Shown one piece after another: positions 29,784-39,757 of a DNA stretch of 64,000 nucleotides (position 1 is the first letter of the stretch; each line of letters starts with the position of its first letter). The notes beneath the pieces are model-generated. The model worked only from the letters and a program-made list of their open reading frames with translations. It did not search any database and had not been told where the DNA came from. The stretch is from positions 124,001 through 188,000 of the forward strand of contig NZ_JASBVP010000005.1 in NCBI RefSeq assembly GCF_029961025.1. Reading direction: 5' to 3'. The translations under genes were made by a program, and so were the position numbers. This stretch comes from Mycobacterium sp. (GTDB taxonomy: Bacteria > Actinomycetota > Actinomycetes > Mycobacteriales > Mycobacteriaceae).

Positions 29784-29947
29784 CGAGCGGTCACCGTCGC
29801 GGGCGCCCAGCCTCCCGCGGAAGCGAGCGAAGTCCGCCGGTAGCGGCAGATCGATCGGTCGACCGGGCCCGTGGCGGGCCCCGGGTTGAGCCCCGATAAT
29901 TGTGCTGGCTGTGTCCCATGTGTTCCACAAATCAAAGCGCTCGGCGA

Positions 29948-31597
29948 ATGGGTGAGAGTTCGATCACCTGGGCAGGGGACGCGTTGGTCGTCATCGACCA
30001 GCGCGCGCTGCCCCACGACGTGCGCCTGCTGCGGCTGACGAGTGTCGACGAGGTTATCGAGGCGATCAAGACGCTGGCCGTTCGGGGAGCACCCGCGCTC
30101 GGGGTGTCCGGGGCGTTCGCGGTGGCGTTGGCGGCGTTTGCGCACCCCGACGAGAGCACGAAGGTGAAGCTGGAGGCCGAGCGGGTTGCCGCGGCGCGGC
30201 CAACGGCGGTCAATCTGGCCCGGGGGGTGCAGCGGGCGCTGGCCCGGCTGCCGCTGGGCGCACCGGCCGTCCTGCAGGAGGCCCTGGAGATGTTGGCCGA
30301 GGACGCCCGCGTCAACCGGGCCGCCGCCACCCACGCCGCGGACCTGGTGCAGCGACTGTGTCCGGATCGGCCGTTGCGGATGCTGACCCACTGCAACACC
30401 GGGCGGCTGGCCACCGCCGAGTTCGGCACCGCCATGGGCGCGCTGCGGGTGCTGCACGCTCGCGGCAAGATCGAAAACGTGCTGGTCGGCGAGACCCGCC
30501 CGCTGCTGCAGGGCGCCCGGCTGACGACGTGGGAGCTGGCCGAGGCCGGCATCCCGCACCGGCTGATGATCGATTCGGCTGCGCCGTGGGCGATGGCCAC
30601 CGGGCAGGTCGACTGCGTGATCGTCGGCGCAGACCGCATCGCCGCGGACGGCTCGGTCGCCAACAAGATCGGCACCTACCCGCTGGCGCTGGCGGCGCAC
30701 CGTCATGGCATCCCGTTTATCGTCGTCGCACCCGAGTCGACGCGCGACCCGGCCACCGTGACGGGCCGCCAGATCCTCGTCGAGGAACGAGACCCGGCCG
30801 AGGTCACCCAGGTCGGTGGCGTGACCACCGCACCACCCGGCACCGAGGTCTTCAACCCCGCCTTCGATGTCACCCCGCCGGAGCTGATCACCGCCGTCGT
30901 CACCGAGAACGGGGTGGTGGGTGACACCAACGGCCTTGGGGCGCAACGTGATGTAGATCGCGCACCCGCTCTGACCGCGGGAACCCAGATCCTCGAGGTG
31001 GCCCGAAGACTGTACGCGCGCGGCTGGATGGCGGGTACGGCGGGCAATATCTCGGTGCGTGTCGCCGAGACCGCGGTGATCACCGGCAGCGGGCTGTCGA
31101 AGGGCGCGCTCACCGCGCAGGACCTGGTGACCGTGGAGATCGCCGATTCACGGCAAGTTTCGGGTACCCGACGCCCGTCGGCGGAGACCGCCATCCACAC
31201 CGCCATCTACCGGGCCACCGGCGCCGGCGCCGTCGTGCACGTCCACCCGCCGTACGCAACTGCCCAGTCCGTCGGCGCGCCACCGATGTTGCGGTTCAGC
31301 GGCTATGAGCTCATCAAGGGGCTGCGGCCGGACTGACCGGCGGACGCCATCGACATCCCGGTGTTCGCCAACCACTCCGACGTGGCGCGCATCGGCGCCG
31401 ACATCGAGCGCTATCTGCAAAAGCACCCCGACGCGGCGCCGGTGGTGTTCCTCGCCGGTCACGGCATCACCTCCTGGGGCGCCGACCTCGCGCAGGCCTG
31501 CGATCGCGCGGAATGCCTGGAGGCGATGTGTCAGCTGGCGGCCCTCACCGGCCGTCGCGAGATCGCCTCACCGCATCGCGGGAAGGAACCGGGATGA
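29948..31597 (+). pseudogene. mtnAB: Fused methylthioribose-1-phosphate isomerase/methylthioribulose-1-phosphate dehydratase, interrupted by in-frame TGA
   Basis: One frame encodes MtnA then MtnB of the methionine salvage pathway. MtnA (about residues 1-330) has its catalytic Cys in LTHCNTGRLAT and Asp in GADRIAADGSVANKIGTY. MtnB (from about 340) is a class II aldolase-type zinc dehydratase with WMAGTAGNISVR, GSGLSKGAL and zinc ligands VHVHPPYA. A TGA at 31334-31336 (codon 463) stops the frame, yet homology resumes in the same frame (DAIDIPVF, then the third zinc ligand in VFLAGHGITSW) to a stop at 31597. The 462-aa product would keep MtnA but an incomplete MtnB. Start ATG 29948 is chosen by homology; ATG 29918 is possible. 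Confidence 0.8.
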
Positions 31598-32168
31598 CGC
31601 TGCTGGTGGTGATGGCCGACAGTGACGCCGCCGAGGTGCGGCTGCGCAGCGAGGACGCCGCGGTGATCACCGGCGAACTCGCCCGGCGGGGCATCGGTTT
31701 CGACCGCTGGCCGAGACGATGCCCGGGGTCAACCCCAAGACCCCGGCCCCCGAGATCCTGGCCTACTACGGTGACCGCATCGCCGCGCTCAATGCCGACG
31801 GGCGTTACCGCCACATCGACGTCGCCCGACTGCAGCCCGACGACCGCGACCCGGGGTGGGCGGCCAGGGCCAAAGCCGCCCGCGAGCAGTTCCGGTCCGA
31901 ACACCGGCACGCCGAGGGCGAGGTGCGCTTTTTCGTCGCCGGCCGGGGCTGTTTCTACCTGCACCTGGCGCCCGAAGTGGTGGCGCTGGTCTGCACCGGG
32001 GGCGACCTGGTGTCGGTGCCGGCCGGCACCCGGCACTGGTTCGACATGGGTGAGCGCCCCGATTTCGTGGCGATCCGGTTCTTCGAGGAGCAAAGCGGCT
32101 GGGTCGGCGACTTCACCGGTGACCCCATCGGCGAACGGTTCCCCACGCTGGATCAGCTCGTCGCATGA
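31594..32168 (+). pseudogene. mtnD: Acireductone dioxygenase, frameshifted
   Basis: The gene starts at ATG 31594, overlapping the mtnAB stop (ATGA), and encodes MTLLVVMADSDAAEV up to FDRW at 31710. The next codons are out of frame. The cupin part resumes one frame over from about 31713 (ETMPGVNPKTPAPEILAYYG) and runs to the stop at 32168, so one base is missing around 31710-31713. The metal ligands HRHAEGE and RHW lie wholly after the shift. Acireductone dioxygenase makes the ketoacid precursor of methionine. Unless the lesion is a sequencing error the enzyme is not produced. Confidence 0.8.
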
Positions 32169-32851
32169 TCGCCGCGATCGTCCTCGACATCGAGGGCACG
32201 GTCAGCCCGACCGATTCGGTGCGTGAGAGCCTATACGGCTATACCCGGAGACATCTTCGGCGGTGGCTGGTCGATAACCGCGACGGTGCGGCCGCGGCGG
32301 TGATCAGCCAAACCCGCGCCCAGGCGGGGCGACCCGACGCCGATGTGGCGGCGGTGGCCGACATCTTGTGCGGTTGGCTGGATTCCGATGTCAAAGCCGA
32401 GCCGCTGAAAACCGCGCAGGGCCTGATCTGTGCGGAGGGTTTTCGCAGCGGCGCCCTGCACGGGGAGTTCTTCGGCGACGTAGCGCCCGCACTGCGCCGA
32501 TGGCACGACGCCGGTATCTCCTTGTCCGTGTTCTCGTCGGGTTCTGTTCGCAATCAACAGGATTGGTTCACTTTTGCCCGTGGGGGAGAACTGGCCTCGT
32601 TGATCGGCTGGTGGTTCGACCTGACCACCGGGGGGAAGCGGGACAGCGCTTCATACCGAAAGATCGCGCACGCCATCGGTGTGCCCGCCGAGAAAATCTT
32701 GTTCCTGTCCGATCACCCCGACGAACTCGACGCCGCGGTGGCCGCGGGGTGGTCGGTCCTGGGGGTCGCCCGGCCGGGCGAGCCGAACTCGCCCCGTTCC
32801 CCGCACCGGTGGGTTAGCTCATTCAGCGAGGTCGACCTGCGCCAGCGGTGA
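32165..32851 (+). CDS. mtnC: Enolase-phosphatase E1 (methionine salvage)
   Basis: A 228-aa HAD-superfamily enzyme converting 2,3-diketo-5-methylthiopentyl-1-phosphate to acireductone. The nucleophile motif is DIEGT (Asp8, Glu10) rather than the usual DxDGT, as is typical for E1; SSGS and FLSDHPDELDAA complete the site. The ATG overlaps the mtnD stop (ATGA). It is intact although its two upstream partners carry lesions. The 217 bases after it hold a short protein-like stretch without a recognisable family. Confidence 0.9.
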   Translation: MIAAIVLDIEGTVSPTDSVRESLYGYTRRHLRRWLVDNRDGAAAAVISQTRAQAGRPDADVAAVADILCGWLDSDVKAEPLKTAQGLICAEGFRSGALHGEFFGDVAPALRRWHDAGISLSVFSSGSVRNQQDWFTFARGGELASLIGWWFDLTTGGKRDSASYRKIAHAIGVPAEKILFLSDHPDELDAAVAAGWSVLGVARPGEPNSPRSPHRWVSSFSEVDLRQR

Positions 32852-33068
32852 CGTGGTGTCCGGCGCCGGGCGTCCCGACGGCGCGGGATACCCGTTTTGA
32901 GGGCAAAGGTCTGGCACCCTGGGAGGCGCCGGATTCGTGGGCCGACGACGTCGCCGAGGCGATCCACCCACTCGGAGCAGGGTGCGCAGCGCCGGCGGCT
33001 ACCCTTCGGGGTGATCCGGCAGCCAGGGCCGCCGCCCCCGGGGGCCGTTCGAGAAGGGTAGGGATTGC

Positions 33069-34493
33069 ATGGGGCGCTCGCATCTCATCGCGCACTGGGA
33101 TCCGGAGGACGTGCCGGCCTGGGAGGCCGGCAACAAAATCATCGCCCGGCGCAACCTGATCTGGTCGGTGATGACCGTGCACCTGGGGTATTCGGTGTGG
33201 TCCCTTTGGTCGGTGATGGTGTTGTTCATGCCCGAGAGCGTCTACGGGTTTTCGGTGGCGGACAAGTTCCTGCTGGGCGCCGTCGCCACCCTGGTCGGGG
33301 CCTTTCTGCGGCTGCCCTACTCGTTGGCGACGGCGACCTTCGGCGGGCGCACCTGGAGCGCCTTCTCGGCATTCCTGCTGCTGATCCCCACCCTGGGCAC
33401 GATGGTGCTGTTGGCCCACCCGGGGCTGCCGTTGTGGCCGTATCTGGTGTGCGCGGCGCTGACCGGACTGGGGGGCGGCAATTTTGCGGCGTCGACCACC
33501 GTCGCCAACGCTTTTTACCCGCAGCGGCTCAAAGGCACGGTGCTGGGGCTCACCGGTGGGGCCGGCAATCTGGGGGTGCCGACGATCCAGTTGGTCGGGC
33601 TGCTGGTCATCGCCATTGCCGGCAACCGGCAGCCGTATTGGGTGTGCGCACTCTACCTGGTGCTGCTGGCGATCACCGGCATCGGAGCGACCCTGTTCAT
33701 GAACAACCTCGAGCAGCACCGTGTCGAGGTGGGTCAGCTGCGGGCGATCCTGGCGGCTGTCCTCTCGGAGCGCGACACCTGGCTGCTTGCGCTGCTTTAC
33801 CTCGGCACGTTCGGCTCGTTCATCGGTTTCGCGTTCGCCTTCGGCGAGGTGTTGCAGCTCAACTTCATCGCCGGCGGGCAAAGCCACCGGCAGGCCGCGC
33901 TGCACGCCGCGCAGATCGCCTTCCTCGGACCGCTGCTCGCGTCGCTGTCGCGGGTCTATGGCGGCCGGCTGGCCGACCGACTCGGCGGCGGGCGCGTCAC
34001 CCTGATGGTCTTCGCCGCCATGTTTCTGGCCGCCGGAATGCTGGTCGGCGTCAGCACCATTGACGATCACACCCCGGGCCCGGCCGGCGGGGCGCTGCTG
34101 GCGGGCTACATCGTCAGTTTCATCATCCTGTTCGTCTTGTCCGGGATCGGCAATGCCTCGGTGTACAAGATGATCCCGACGGTCTTCGAAGAGTGCCGGC
34201 GCGAGCTGGGAGCCGGCGGTGCCGAGGAGCGCGACTGGTCCCGAGCGCTCTCCGGGGTGGTCATGGGGTTGGTGGCGGCGTTTGGCGCGTTGGGCGGCTT
34301 CGCCATCAACCTGGCGCTGCGGCAGTCCTACCTGGGCACTGGCTCGGGGACGGTGGCGTTCTGGATCTTCATGGTGTGCTATGTGGCCGCCGCGCTGTTG
34401 ACCTGGACGGTGTATGTGCGCAGGCCCTTCCCGCGGCTGGGATCGCAGGAGCCGCCGATGCGTCCACAGCTGGCGGAAAGCGCCGGCAGGTAG
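33069..34493 (+). CDS. narK: Nitrate/nitrite transporter, NarK family
   Basis: A 474-aa major facilitator of the NNP family with twelve predicted helices, importing nitrate or exporting nitrite. Signatures are GLGGGNFAASTTVANAFYP in helix 5 and GIGNASVYKMIP in helix 11. The N-terminus MGRSHLIAHWDPEDVPAWEA resembles mycobacterial NarK3. The start ATG 33069 follows GAGAAGGG. No nitrate reductase genes lie nearby in the window. It shares strand with the mtn cluster but is separated by 217 bases. Confidence 0.9.
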   Translation: MGRSHLIAHWDPEDVPAWEAGNKIIARRNLIWSVMTVHLGYSVWSLWSVMVLFMPESVYGFSVADKFLLGAVATLVGAFLRLPYSLATATFGGRTWSAFSAFLLLIPTLGTMVLLAHPGLPLWPYLVCAALTGLGGGNFAASTTVANAFYPQRLKGTVLGLTGGAGNLGVPTIQLVGLLVIAIAGNRQPYWVCALYLVLLAITGIGATLFMNNLEQHRVEVGQLRAILAAVLSERDTWLLALLYLGTFGSFIGFAFAFGEVLQLNFIAGGQSHRQAALHAAQIAFLGPLLASLSRVYGGRLADRLGGGRVTLMVFAAMFLAAGMLVGVSTIDDHTPGPAGGALLAGYIVSFIILFVLSGIGNASVYKMIPTVFEECRRELGAGGAEERDWSRALSGVVMGLVAAFGALGGFAINLALRQSYLGTGSGTVAFWIFMVCYVAAALLTWTVYVRRPFPRLGSQEPPMRPQLAESAGR

Positions 34494-34554
34494 CTCAGGC
34501 GGCGCAGCCGGGGTACGACCAAGCTAAAAGCCCGGCAAGGCGGGTGGCCGCGGC

Positions 34555-37017
34555 TCAGCCGGTCGCGTCGGTCTGCGCCGGCTCCGGGTGTGGCAGCGTC
34601 CGGTCGCCGGCGCTCACCGGCCGGGCAGCGGTCGCGAGGGTGTGCCGGTCATCGGGCGGCAACAGCCGCCACAGCAGGAACCCGAGGCACACCACACCCC
34701 AGGCAAACAACACCGCCATGTCGAACAGCCACCAGCCCCAGTAGTGGGTCCACAGCTGGTCGTGCGGGACCAGCGGATCGGCCCGGCGCAAATCAACCGT
34801 GGCGGCCGAGGCCGCAAACCCCCACCGGGCAGGAACCAACCAGGAGATCTGGTCGAACCCCGGCTGGCCCACCAGCGGAACCAGCCCCCCGTCGAACACC
34901 AGGGACGCCAGAATCACCAGCACGAGCATTGGTGGGATGTGCTGGGTGGAGGCTGCCAGCGCCGAGAGGGCCAGCCCCATGAGCGCCGACACGATGGCCG
35001 TCGCGGCGACCGCGGCGTACAACTCGACGACGGCGTTGCCGAGCACCACGGCGCCGTGCCTCGGTGGGCCTTTGCCGAGGACCACGATGGCGGTGACGAC
35101 GGCGGCCTCGACCGCCGCGGCCCCGACGAACACGATGACCTTGCCCGCCAGGTACGCGAACGGCGATAGCCCTGCGGCTTCCTCGCGCCGAAAGATCCAG
35201 CGTTCGCCGACCGGGTCGTAGATCGTCAGCGCGGTGCCGATGATCACCGCCGCGATGTTGAGCAGAACCAGGATCTCACTGGCCTCGTGGGGGTTGCTCC
35301 CGTAAGGATCCGCCTGGCTCAGGCCGGTACCGCCGGGCAGCGCGAACGCCAGCGCCCCCAGCACGAACGGCAGGAGCGCCAAAAACAGCAGGCGGACGTG
35401 GCCGGCGGTAAGCAGACGGGCCTGGCGACGGGCCACCAGGATGATCTGGCGCCCCGGGCCGGGGTGCGTGGGTGGCGGCGGCAGGGGGCTGCCCGGAGAC
35501 GGCACCCCGGGAATCGGCGCAGGCCGGCGGGACAGGAACGCTTGATGGGTACCGTGGGGGTCGCTGCGCAGCCGCGCCATGATGTCCGCCCAGTTGGTCG
35601 TGCCCATCGCCTCGGGGATCCCAGCGGGCGGTCCAGCGTAGGCGAGGGTGCCGGCGGAGGTGAGCAGCACCACCTGGTCGCACAGCGTCGGGTCACTCGG
35701 TGTTGCCGTCACCGCCACCACCACGCGGCCGGTGTCGGCGAGCCGCCGCAGCATCGCCATCATGCCTCGGCCCGGCTCGGGGTCCGGGCCGGTGATCGGC
35801 TCGTCGAGGACGAGCAGCGACGGCGCGGTCAGTAATTCCACCGCCACCGACGCGCGCCGGCGTTGGTCGGCGGACAGCTTGCCCCCCCGGCTAGCCCGGT
35901 GCGGGCCCAACTCCACCTCGCCCAGCACGTGGTCCACCGCGCGCCGGCGATCATCGGCGGAGGTGTCGGGCGGCAGCCGCAGCTCGGCGGCGTAGGCCAG
36001 GGCTTGTTCGACGGTGAGCTGACGGTGCACCAGGTCGCCGCGCGGCACCATTCCGATGCGGGAGCGCACGCTTGGAACGCGCACGTTGTGACCGTCCAGG
36101 GTGACCTCGCCGGAGGTGGCCGGCTGCGCGCCGGCGAGGAGGTTGATCAGGGCCGTGTTACGTGCGCGGGACGGCCCAATGACGGCGGTCAGGGTGCCCG
36201 GGCGGGCCCTGAGCGAAATGTCGGCGAGCATCTGATGGCCGTCGACGACGAGCCCCAGCCGATCCGCGTTCAGCCCGGCCGGGCCGGGTGCGGCCGTGAC
36301 CGGCGGCTCGGGAGCGCCGCTGGCGGTCACCGCCGGGCACGGCCGAGACGTCGCCGTCTCGTCGGCGACGGCATCTGGGCGTGGTAACGGCTCAGTCGTG
36401 GGCGGCCCGGGTCGGCGCATCGGCCTGGTGGTTGGCTCCTCGGGCCGCCGTGGCCGGGCCGCCGGCGGGGGTGGCTGAGCCGGGCGCTGGGCCGGCGGCG
36501 CGGCCGCCAGGTTTTTCGGGCGGCTGAATCGAAGCGGCGTAGCCCAACGAAGCGGCTCGGTTGTTGGCTCCTGCGTCTCAAGCCCGGGCCGGTCCGGTTG
36601 AACCGGGCCCCCACCGGGGGGTAGCGCGGTGGTGAGCCCCGCACCGCCCGGTGGTCGCGCCGGGGGTTGCGCCGGCGCGCCGGCCGGATCGCCGAGCCGG
36701 AAAAGCAGCCGCGGCCCGTCCCGCGGGTCACCGAGGGTGACGGTGAGACCGTCGTGAATGTCGACCGTGGACACTCGGATGCCGTCGAGGTAGCTGCCGT
36801 TGAGGCTGCTGTCGATGGCCACCCAGCGGCTGCCGGTGAAGCGCAATACCAGGTGGATGCGCGATGTCCATTTGCTGTTGTCCAGTTCATCGAGGCGGAT
36901 GTCGCATCGGCCGTCCCGACCCACCAGAACGTCGCGACCGGGGGGGAATACGTACCTCACGGGCCCTGCCCACACGGTCAACGTCGAGGCAAACGCCCCG
37001 GTCCGCATCGCCGCCAC
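34555..37017 (-). CDS. FHA-domain ABC transporter with degenerate nucleotide-binding site (Rv1747-like)
   Basis: An 820-aa single-chain transporter. An N-terminal FHA domain (about residues 25-105; GRDGRCDIRL, SRIHL, NGSYLDG) would bind phosphothreonine; a Pro/Thr-rich linker with several TTEP/EPTTRP sites runs from 110 to 245; an ABC ATPase domain spans about 255-475; and six membrane helices of ABC-2 type form the C-terminal third. Rv1747 of M. tuberculosis has this order and is regulated by Ser/Thr kinase PknF. The Walker A reads GPSRARNTA (281-289), lacking its Gly and Lys, and the signature is LSADQ; Walker B (LLVLDEP) is intact. ATP binding at this site is doubtful. Start ATG 37017. Confidence 0.87.
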   Translation of the reverse strand: MAAMRTGAFASTLTVWAGPVRYVFPPGRDVLVGRDGRCDIRLDELDNSKWTSRIHLVLRFTGSRWVAIDSSLNGSYLDGIRVSTVDIHDGLTVTLGDPRDGPRLLFRLGDPAGAPAQPPARPPGGAGLTTALPPGGGPVQPDRPGLETQEPTTEPLRWATPLRFSRPKNLAAAPPAQRPAQPPPPAARPRRPEEPTTRPMRRPGPPTTEPLPRPDAVADETATSRPCPAVTASGAPEPPVTAAPGPAGLNADRLGLVVDGHQMLADISLRARPGTLTAVIGPSRARNTALINLLAGAQPATSGEVTLDGHNVRVPSVRSRIGMVPRGDLVHRQLTVEQALAYAAELRLPPDTSADDRRRAVDHVLGEVELGPHRASRGGKLSADQRRRASVAVELLTAPSLLVLDEPITGPDPEPGRGMMAMLRRLADTGRVVVAVTATPSDPTLCDQVVLLTSAGTLAYAGPPAGIPEAMGTTNWADIMARLRSDPHGTHQAFLSRRPAPIPGVPSPGSPLPPPPTHPGPGRQIILVARRQARLLTAGHVRLLFLALLPFVLGALAFALPGGTGLSQADPYGSNPHEASEILVLLNIAAVIIGTALTIYDPVGERWIFRREEAAGLSPFAYLAGKVIVFVGAAAVEAAVVTAIVVLGKGPPRHGAVVLGNAVVELYAAVAATAIVSALMGLALSALAASTQHIPPMLVLVILASLVFDGGLVPLVGQPGFDQISWLVPARWGFAASAATVDLRRADPLVPHDQLWTHYWGWWLFDMAVLFAWGVVCLGFLLWRLLPPDDRHTLATAARPVSAGDRTLPHPEPAQTDATG

Positions 37018-37106
37018 CTTTCGTCACCCCGTCGCGCCGGGCCGATCGATGCTTATCTCCCACTGGGCAAACGGCCTATCCCGAGTATGCGCCGCGCGGT
37101 CTGTTC

Positions 37107-37610
37107 TTATCGAGTGATGTTGTGTCCTGGCGCGGATGCGGCGTCCTCGACGAGACGTCGCAACACCGTGACGGCGTCGGCCAGCAACTGACGCTCCGCG
37201 GGCCGCAGACGGGCCAACAGCGGACCGATCGCGACCGCACGGTCGACCCGTACCCGGTTGAGTGTGTGCGCCCCCTGCGGGGTGATGCGGATCCGGACCG
37301 CCCGGGCATCGCCGGGGTCGGGGGTCCGGCTGACCAGACCGGCTTCCTCCAGCCGACGCACTTGCGTCGTCATCGTCGGCTGCGAGCAATGATCGATCGC
37401 GGCCAGCTCGCAGATGCGCGCTTCCCCCTGTGCCTCGATGGTGGCCAGCAACCGCGCCTGGGCCACCGGCAACGGCAGTTGGATGCGCTGGTTAGCCAAC
37501 CGATTGAGCCGGGCGACCACGGCCAGCAACTCCACCCCCAGAGCGGATCCCGGTTCGATGCCCGCGACGTGACCGCCCCCGGCAGCCTCTGTGGTGGAAG
37601 CCGAACCCAT
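37107..37610 (-). CDS. MarR-family regulator, Rv2327-like
   Basis: A 167-aa winged-helix regulator. The DNA-binding part is [20 protein letters not shown] followed by [20 protein letters not shown]. It is divergent from the Ecf importer gene, 110 bases away, the same arrangement as Rv2327-Rv2326c-Rv2325c in M. tuberculosis, so it probably controls that importer. Start ATG 37610. The C-terminus ends in HNITR. Confidence 0.87.
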   Translation of the reverse strand: MGSASTTEAAGGGHVAGIEPGSALGVELLAVVARLNRLANQRIQLPLPVAQARLLATIEAQGEARICELAAIDHCSQPTMTTQVRRLEEAGLVSRTPDPGDARAVRIRITPQGAHTLNRVRVDRAVAIGPLLARLRPAERQLLADAVTVLRRLVEDAASAPGHNITR

Positions 37611-37623
37611 GCCCCGATGATTT

Positions 37624-37638
37624 CATAGATTTGCTATG
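37624..37638. promoter_or_regulatory. Candidate operator between the MarR regulator and the Ecf importer
   Basis: CATAG at 37624-37628 and CTATG at 37634-37638 form a perfect inverted repeat with centre ATTTG, in an AT-rich island 14 bases upstream of the regulator start. It fits the size of MarR sites. Prediction only. Confidence 0.4.
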
Positions 37639-37720
37639 TAGATCAAGATTGGCTCCCTTGCCCGTTGTGATCGCGTGTGGGCGGGCAAGACCGGCGCCGA
37701 TAACTGGCAGAATCGGTGGA

Positions 37721-39757
37721 ATGATTGCCGCCGACGCAGCGTCCCCGCCTCGCCGGGGTGGGCCGCTGCGGCCCGGTGAGCTGGCGCAGGCATCGGTCAT
37801 GGCGGCGCTGTGCGCGGCGACCGCGATCATCGCGGTGGTGGTGCCGTTCGCGGCGGGACTGGCGCTGCTGGGCACCGTGCCCATGGGGTTGCTGGCCTAC
37901 CGCTACCGGCTGCGCGTCCTGATCGCGGCAACGGTAGCCGCTGGGGTGATCGCTTTCCTGATCTCCGGCATGGGCGGCTTCATGACGGTCATCAACAGCG
38001 CCTATATCGGCGGGCTAACCGGGGCGGTCAAACGCCGGCGCCGCGGCACGCCTACCGTGATCGCGGTATCCCTGGTGGCAGGCGTGATTTTCGGCGCTGC
38101 GATGGTCGGCGCGTTGGCCGTCCTGGCGCGGCTGCGGCACCTGATCTTCGACACCGTCACCGCCAACGTGAACGGCATCGCCGCGGTGCTCACCCGGGCC
38201 CGGCTGAAGGTCGCCGCCGACGATTTGACGCGAGCGGTCGCGACTGCGCTGCATCACTGGCCGCTGCTGATCCTCGGTTTTTTCGTGGCGTCGATCATGG
38301 TGATGTCGGTCATCGGTTGGTGGGCATTGTCCCGGGTCATGCAGCGTATGCACGGCATCCCCGACGTGCACAAACTGGATGCGCCGGCCGAGAGCGGGCC
38401 GATCGCGCCGGTCCCGGTTCGATTGCACGGGGTGGGTTTTCGTTACCCGGGAAGCGACCAGGACGCGCTTCGCGCAATCAGCCTGGATGTGCAGGTCGGC
38501 GAACACGTCGCGGTCACCGGGGCCAACGGCTCCGGGAAGACCACATTGATGCTGATCTTGGCCGGTCGGGAACCGACGTCGGGCCGGGTCGAGCGTGCCG
38601 GAGCGGTGGGACTGGGCCGGCCGGGCGGCACCGCGGTCGTGATGCAGCACCCGGAAAGTCAGGTCTTGGGTACGCGGGTCGCCGACGACGTCGTCTGGGG
38701 GCTGCCGCCCGAGACGAGGATCGACGTCGACCGGCTACTCGCCGAGGTTGGGCTCGATGGTCTCGCCGAACGCGACACCGGAAGCCTGTCCGGTGGCGAG
38801 CTGCAGCGGCTTGCGGTGGCCGCGGCCCTGGCGCGGGAGCCGGCGCTGCTGATCGCCGACGAGGTCACCAGCATGATCGACCAGGCCGGTCGGGATGCCT
38901 TACTGGGCATCCTGTGCGGTCTGAAAAAACGGCACCGGACGGCGCTGGTTCACATCACGCACTACAACGCCGAGGCCGCTTCGGCCGACCGCGCGATCAA
39001 CCTCAGCAACTCGGCGGACAACACCGAGATGGTCGAGGCAAAGGCCGCGCCGGCGGCCGGCCCGGCGGTGACTCACCACCGGTCTGCCCCGCTGCTCGAA
39101 CTCACCGGCGTCGGCCACGAATACAGCAGCGGCACCCCGTGGGCGAAAACCGCGCTGCGCGACATCAGCTTCGTGGTGGAGCAGGGAGACGGTCTGCTGA
39201 TTCACGGCGGCAACGGTTCGGGTAAGTCCACCCTGGCGTGGATCATGGCCGGGCTGACAATCCCCACGGCGGGCAGCTGTCTGCTCGACGGTCACCCTAC
39301 CCACGAACAGGTCGGCGCGGTCGCGCTGTCGTTTCAGGCGGCCCGGCTGCAGCTGATCCGCAGCCGCGTCGACCTGGAAGTGGCTTCCGCCGCCGGCTTC
39401 CCGCCCGACGACCACGCCCGCGTGGTGGCGGCGCTGGCCGCCGTGGGCCTGGATGCGGCGCTGGCGAACCGGCGCATCGACCAGCTGAGCGGCGGCCAGA
39501 TGCGCCGCGTCGTGCTGGCCGGGTTGCTGGCGCGGTCGCCGCGGGCACTGATCCTCGATGAGCCGCTGGCGGGGCTGGACGCGGCCACCGCGCGGGGTTT
39601 GCTGCGGCTGCTTGACGATCTGCGCCGCGACCGGGGGTTGACCCTGGTGGTCATTTCCCACGATTTCGCGGGGCTGGAGGAGCTGTGCCCGCGAACCTTG
39701 CACTTGCGCGATGGCTCGCTCGAGGCGGCCTCGGCCGCGGCGCGGGGGGTGCCATGA
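37721..39757 (+). CDS. ECF-type transporter: fused membrane S-like domain and two ATPase domains (Rv2326c-like)
   Basis: A 678-aa protein combining an N-terminal membrane domain (five or six helices, residues 15-210) with two tandem ABC ATPase domains. The first has Walker [10 protein letters not shown] and signature LSGGELQR, the second GGNGSGKST and LSGGQMRR. This is an energy-coupling-factor vitamin/metal importer with the substrate component and both ATPases in one chain, completed by EcfT next door. ATG 37721 gives [20 protein letters not shown], matching Rv2326c. The substrate is unknown; the family imports vitamins, cobalt or nickel. Confidence 0.88.
   Translation: MIAADAASPPRRGGPLRPGELAQASVMAALCAATAIIAVVVPFAAGLALLGTVPMGLLAYRYRLRVLIAATVAAGVIAFLISGMGGFMTVINSAYIGGLTGAVKRRRRGTPTVIAVSLVAGVIFGAAMVGALAVLARLRHLIFDTVTANVNGIAAVLTRARLKVAADDLTRAVATALHHWPLLILGFFVASIMVMSVIGWWALSRVMQRMHGIPDVHKLDAPAESGPIAPVPVRLHGVGFRYPGSDQDALRAISLDVQVGEHVAVTGANGSGKTTLMLILAGREPTSGRVERAGAVGLGRPGGTAVVMQHPESQVLGTRVADDVVWGLPPETRIDVDRLLAEVGLDGLAERDTGSLSGGELQRLAVAAALAREPALLIADEVTSMIDQAGRDALLGILCGLKKRHRTALVHITHYNAEAASADRAINLSNSADNTEMVEAKAAPAAGPAVTHHRSAPLLELTGVGHEYSSGTPWAKTALRDISFVVEQGDGLLIHGGNGSGKSTLAWIMAGLTIPTAGSCLLDGHPTHEQVGAVALSFQAARLQLIRSRVDLEVASAAGFPPDDHARVVAALAAVGLDAALANRRIDQLSGGQMRRVVLAGLLARSPRALILDEPLAGLDAATARGLLRLLDDLRRDRGLTLVVISHDFAGLEELCPRTLHLRDGSLEAASAAARGVP

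Noticed and set aside
30000..31336. Treating the TGA in mtnAB as a true end of a functional MtnA-only protein
   Set aside because: Clear MtnB sequence covers both sides of the stop in one frame, so the gene model is an interrupted fusion.
32848..33159. 103-codon frame between mtnC and narK
   Set aside because: A stretch looks protein-like (GKGLAPWEAPDSWADD) but it overlaps narK by 90 bases and I recognise no family; possibly a remnant.
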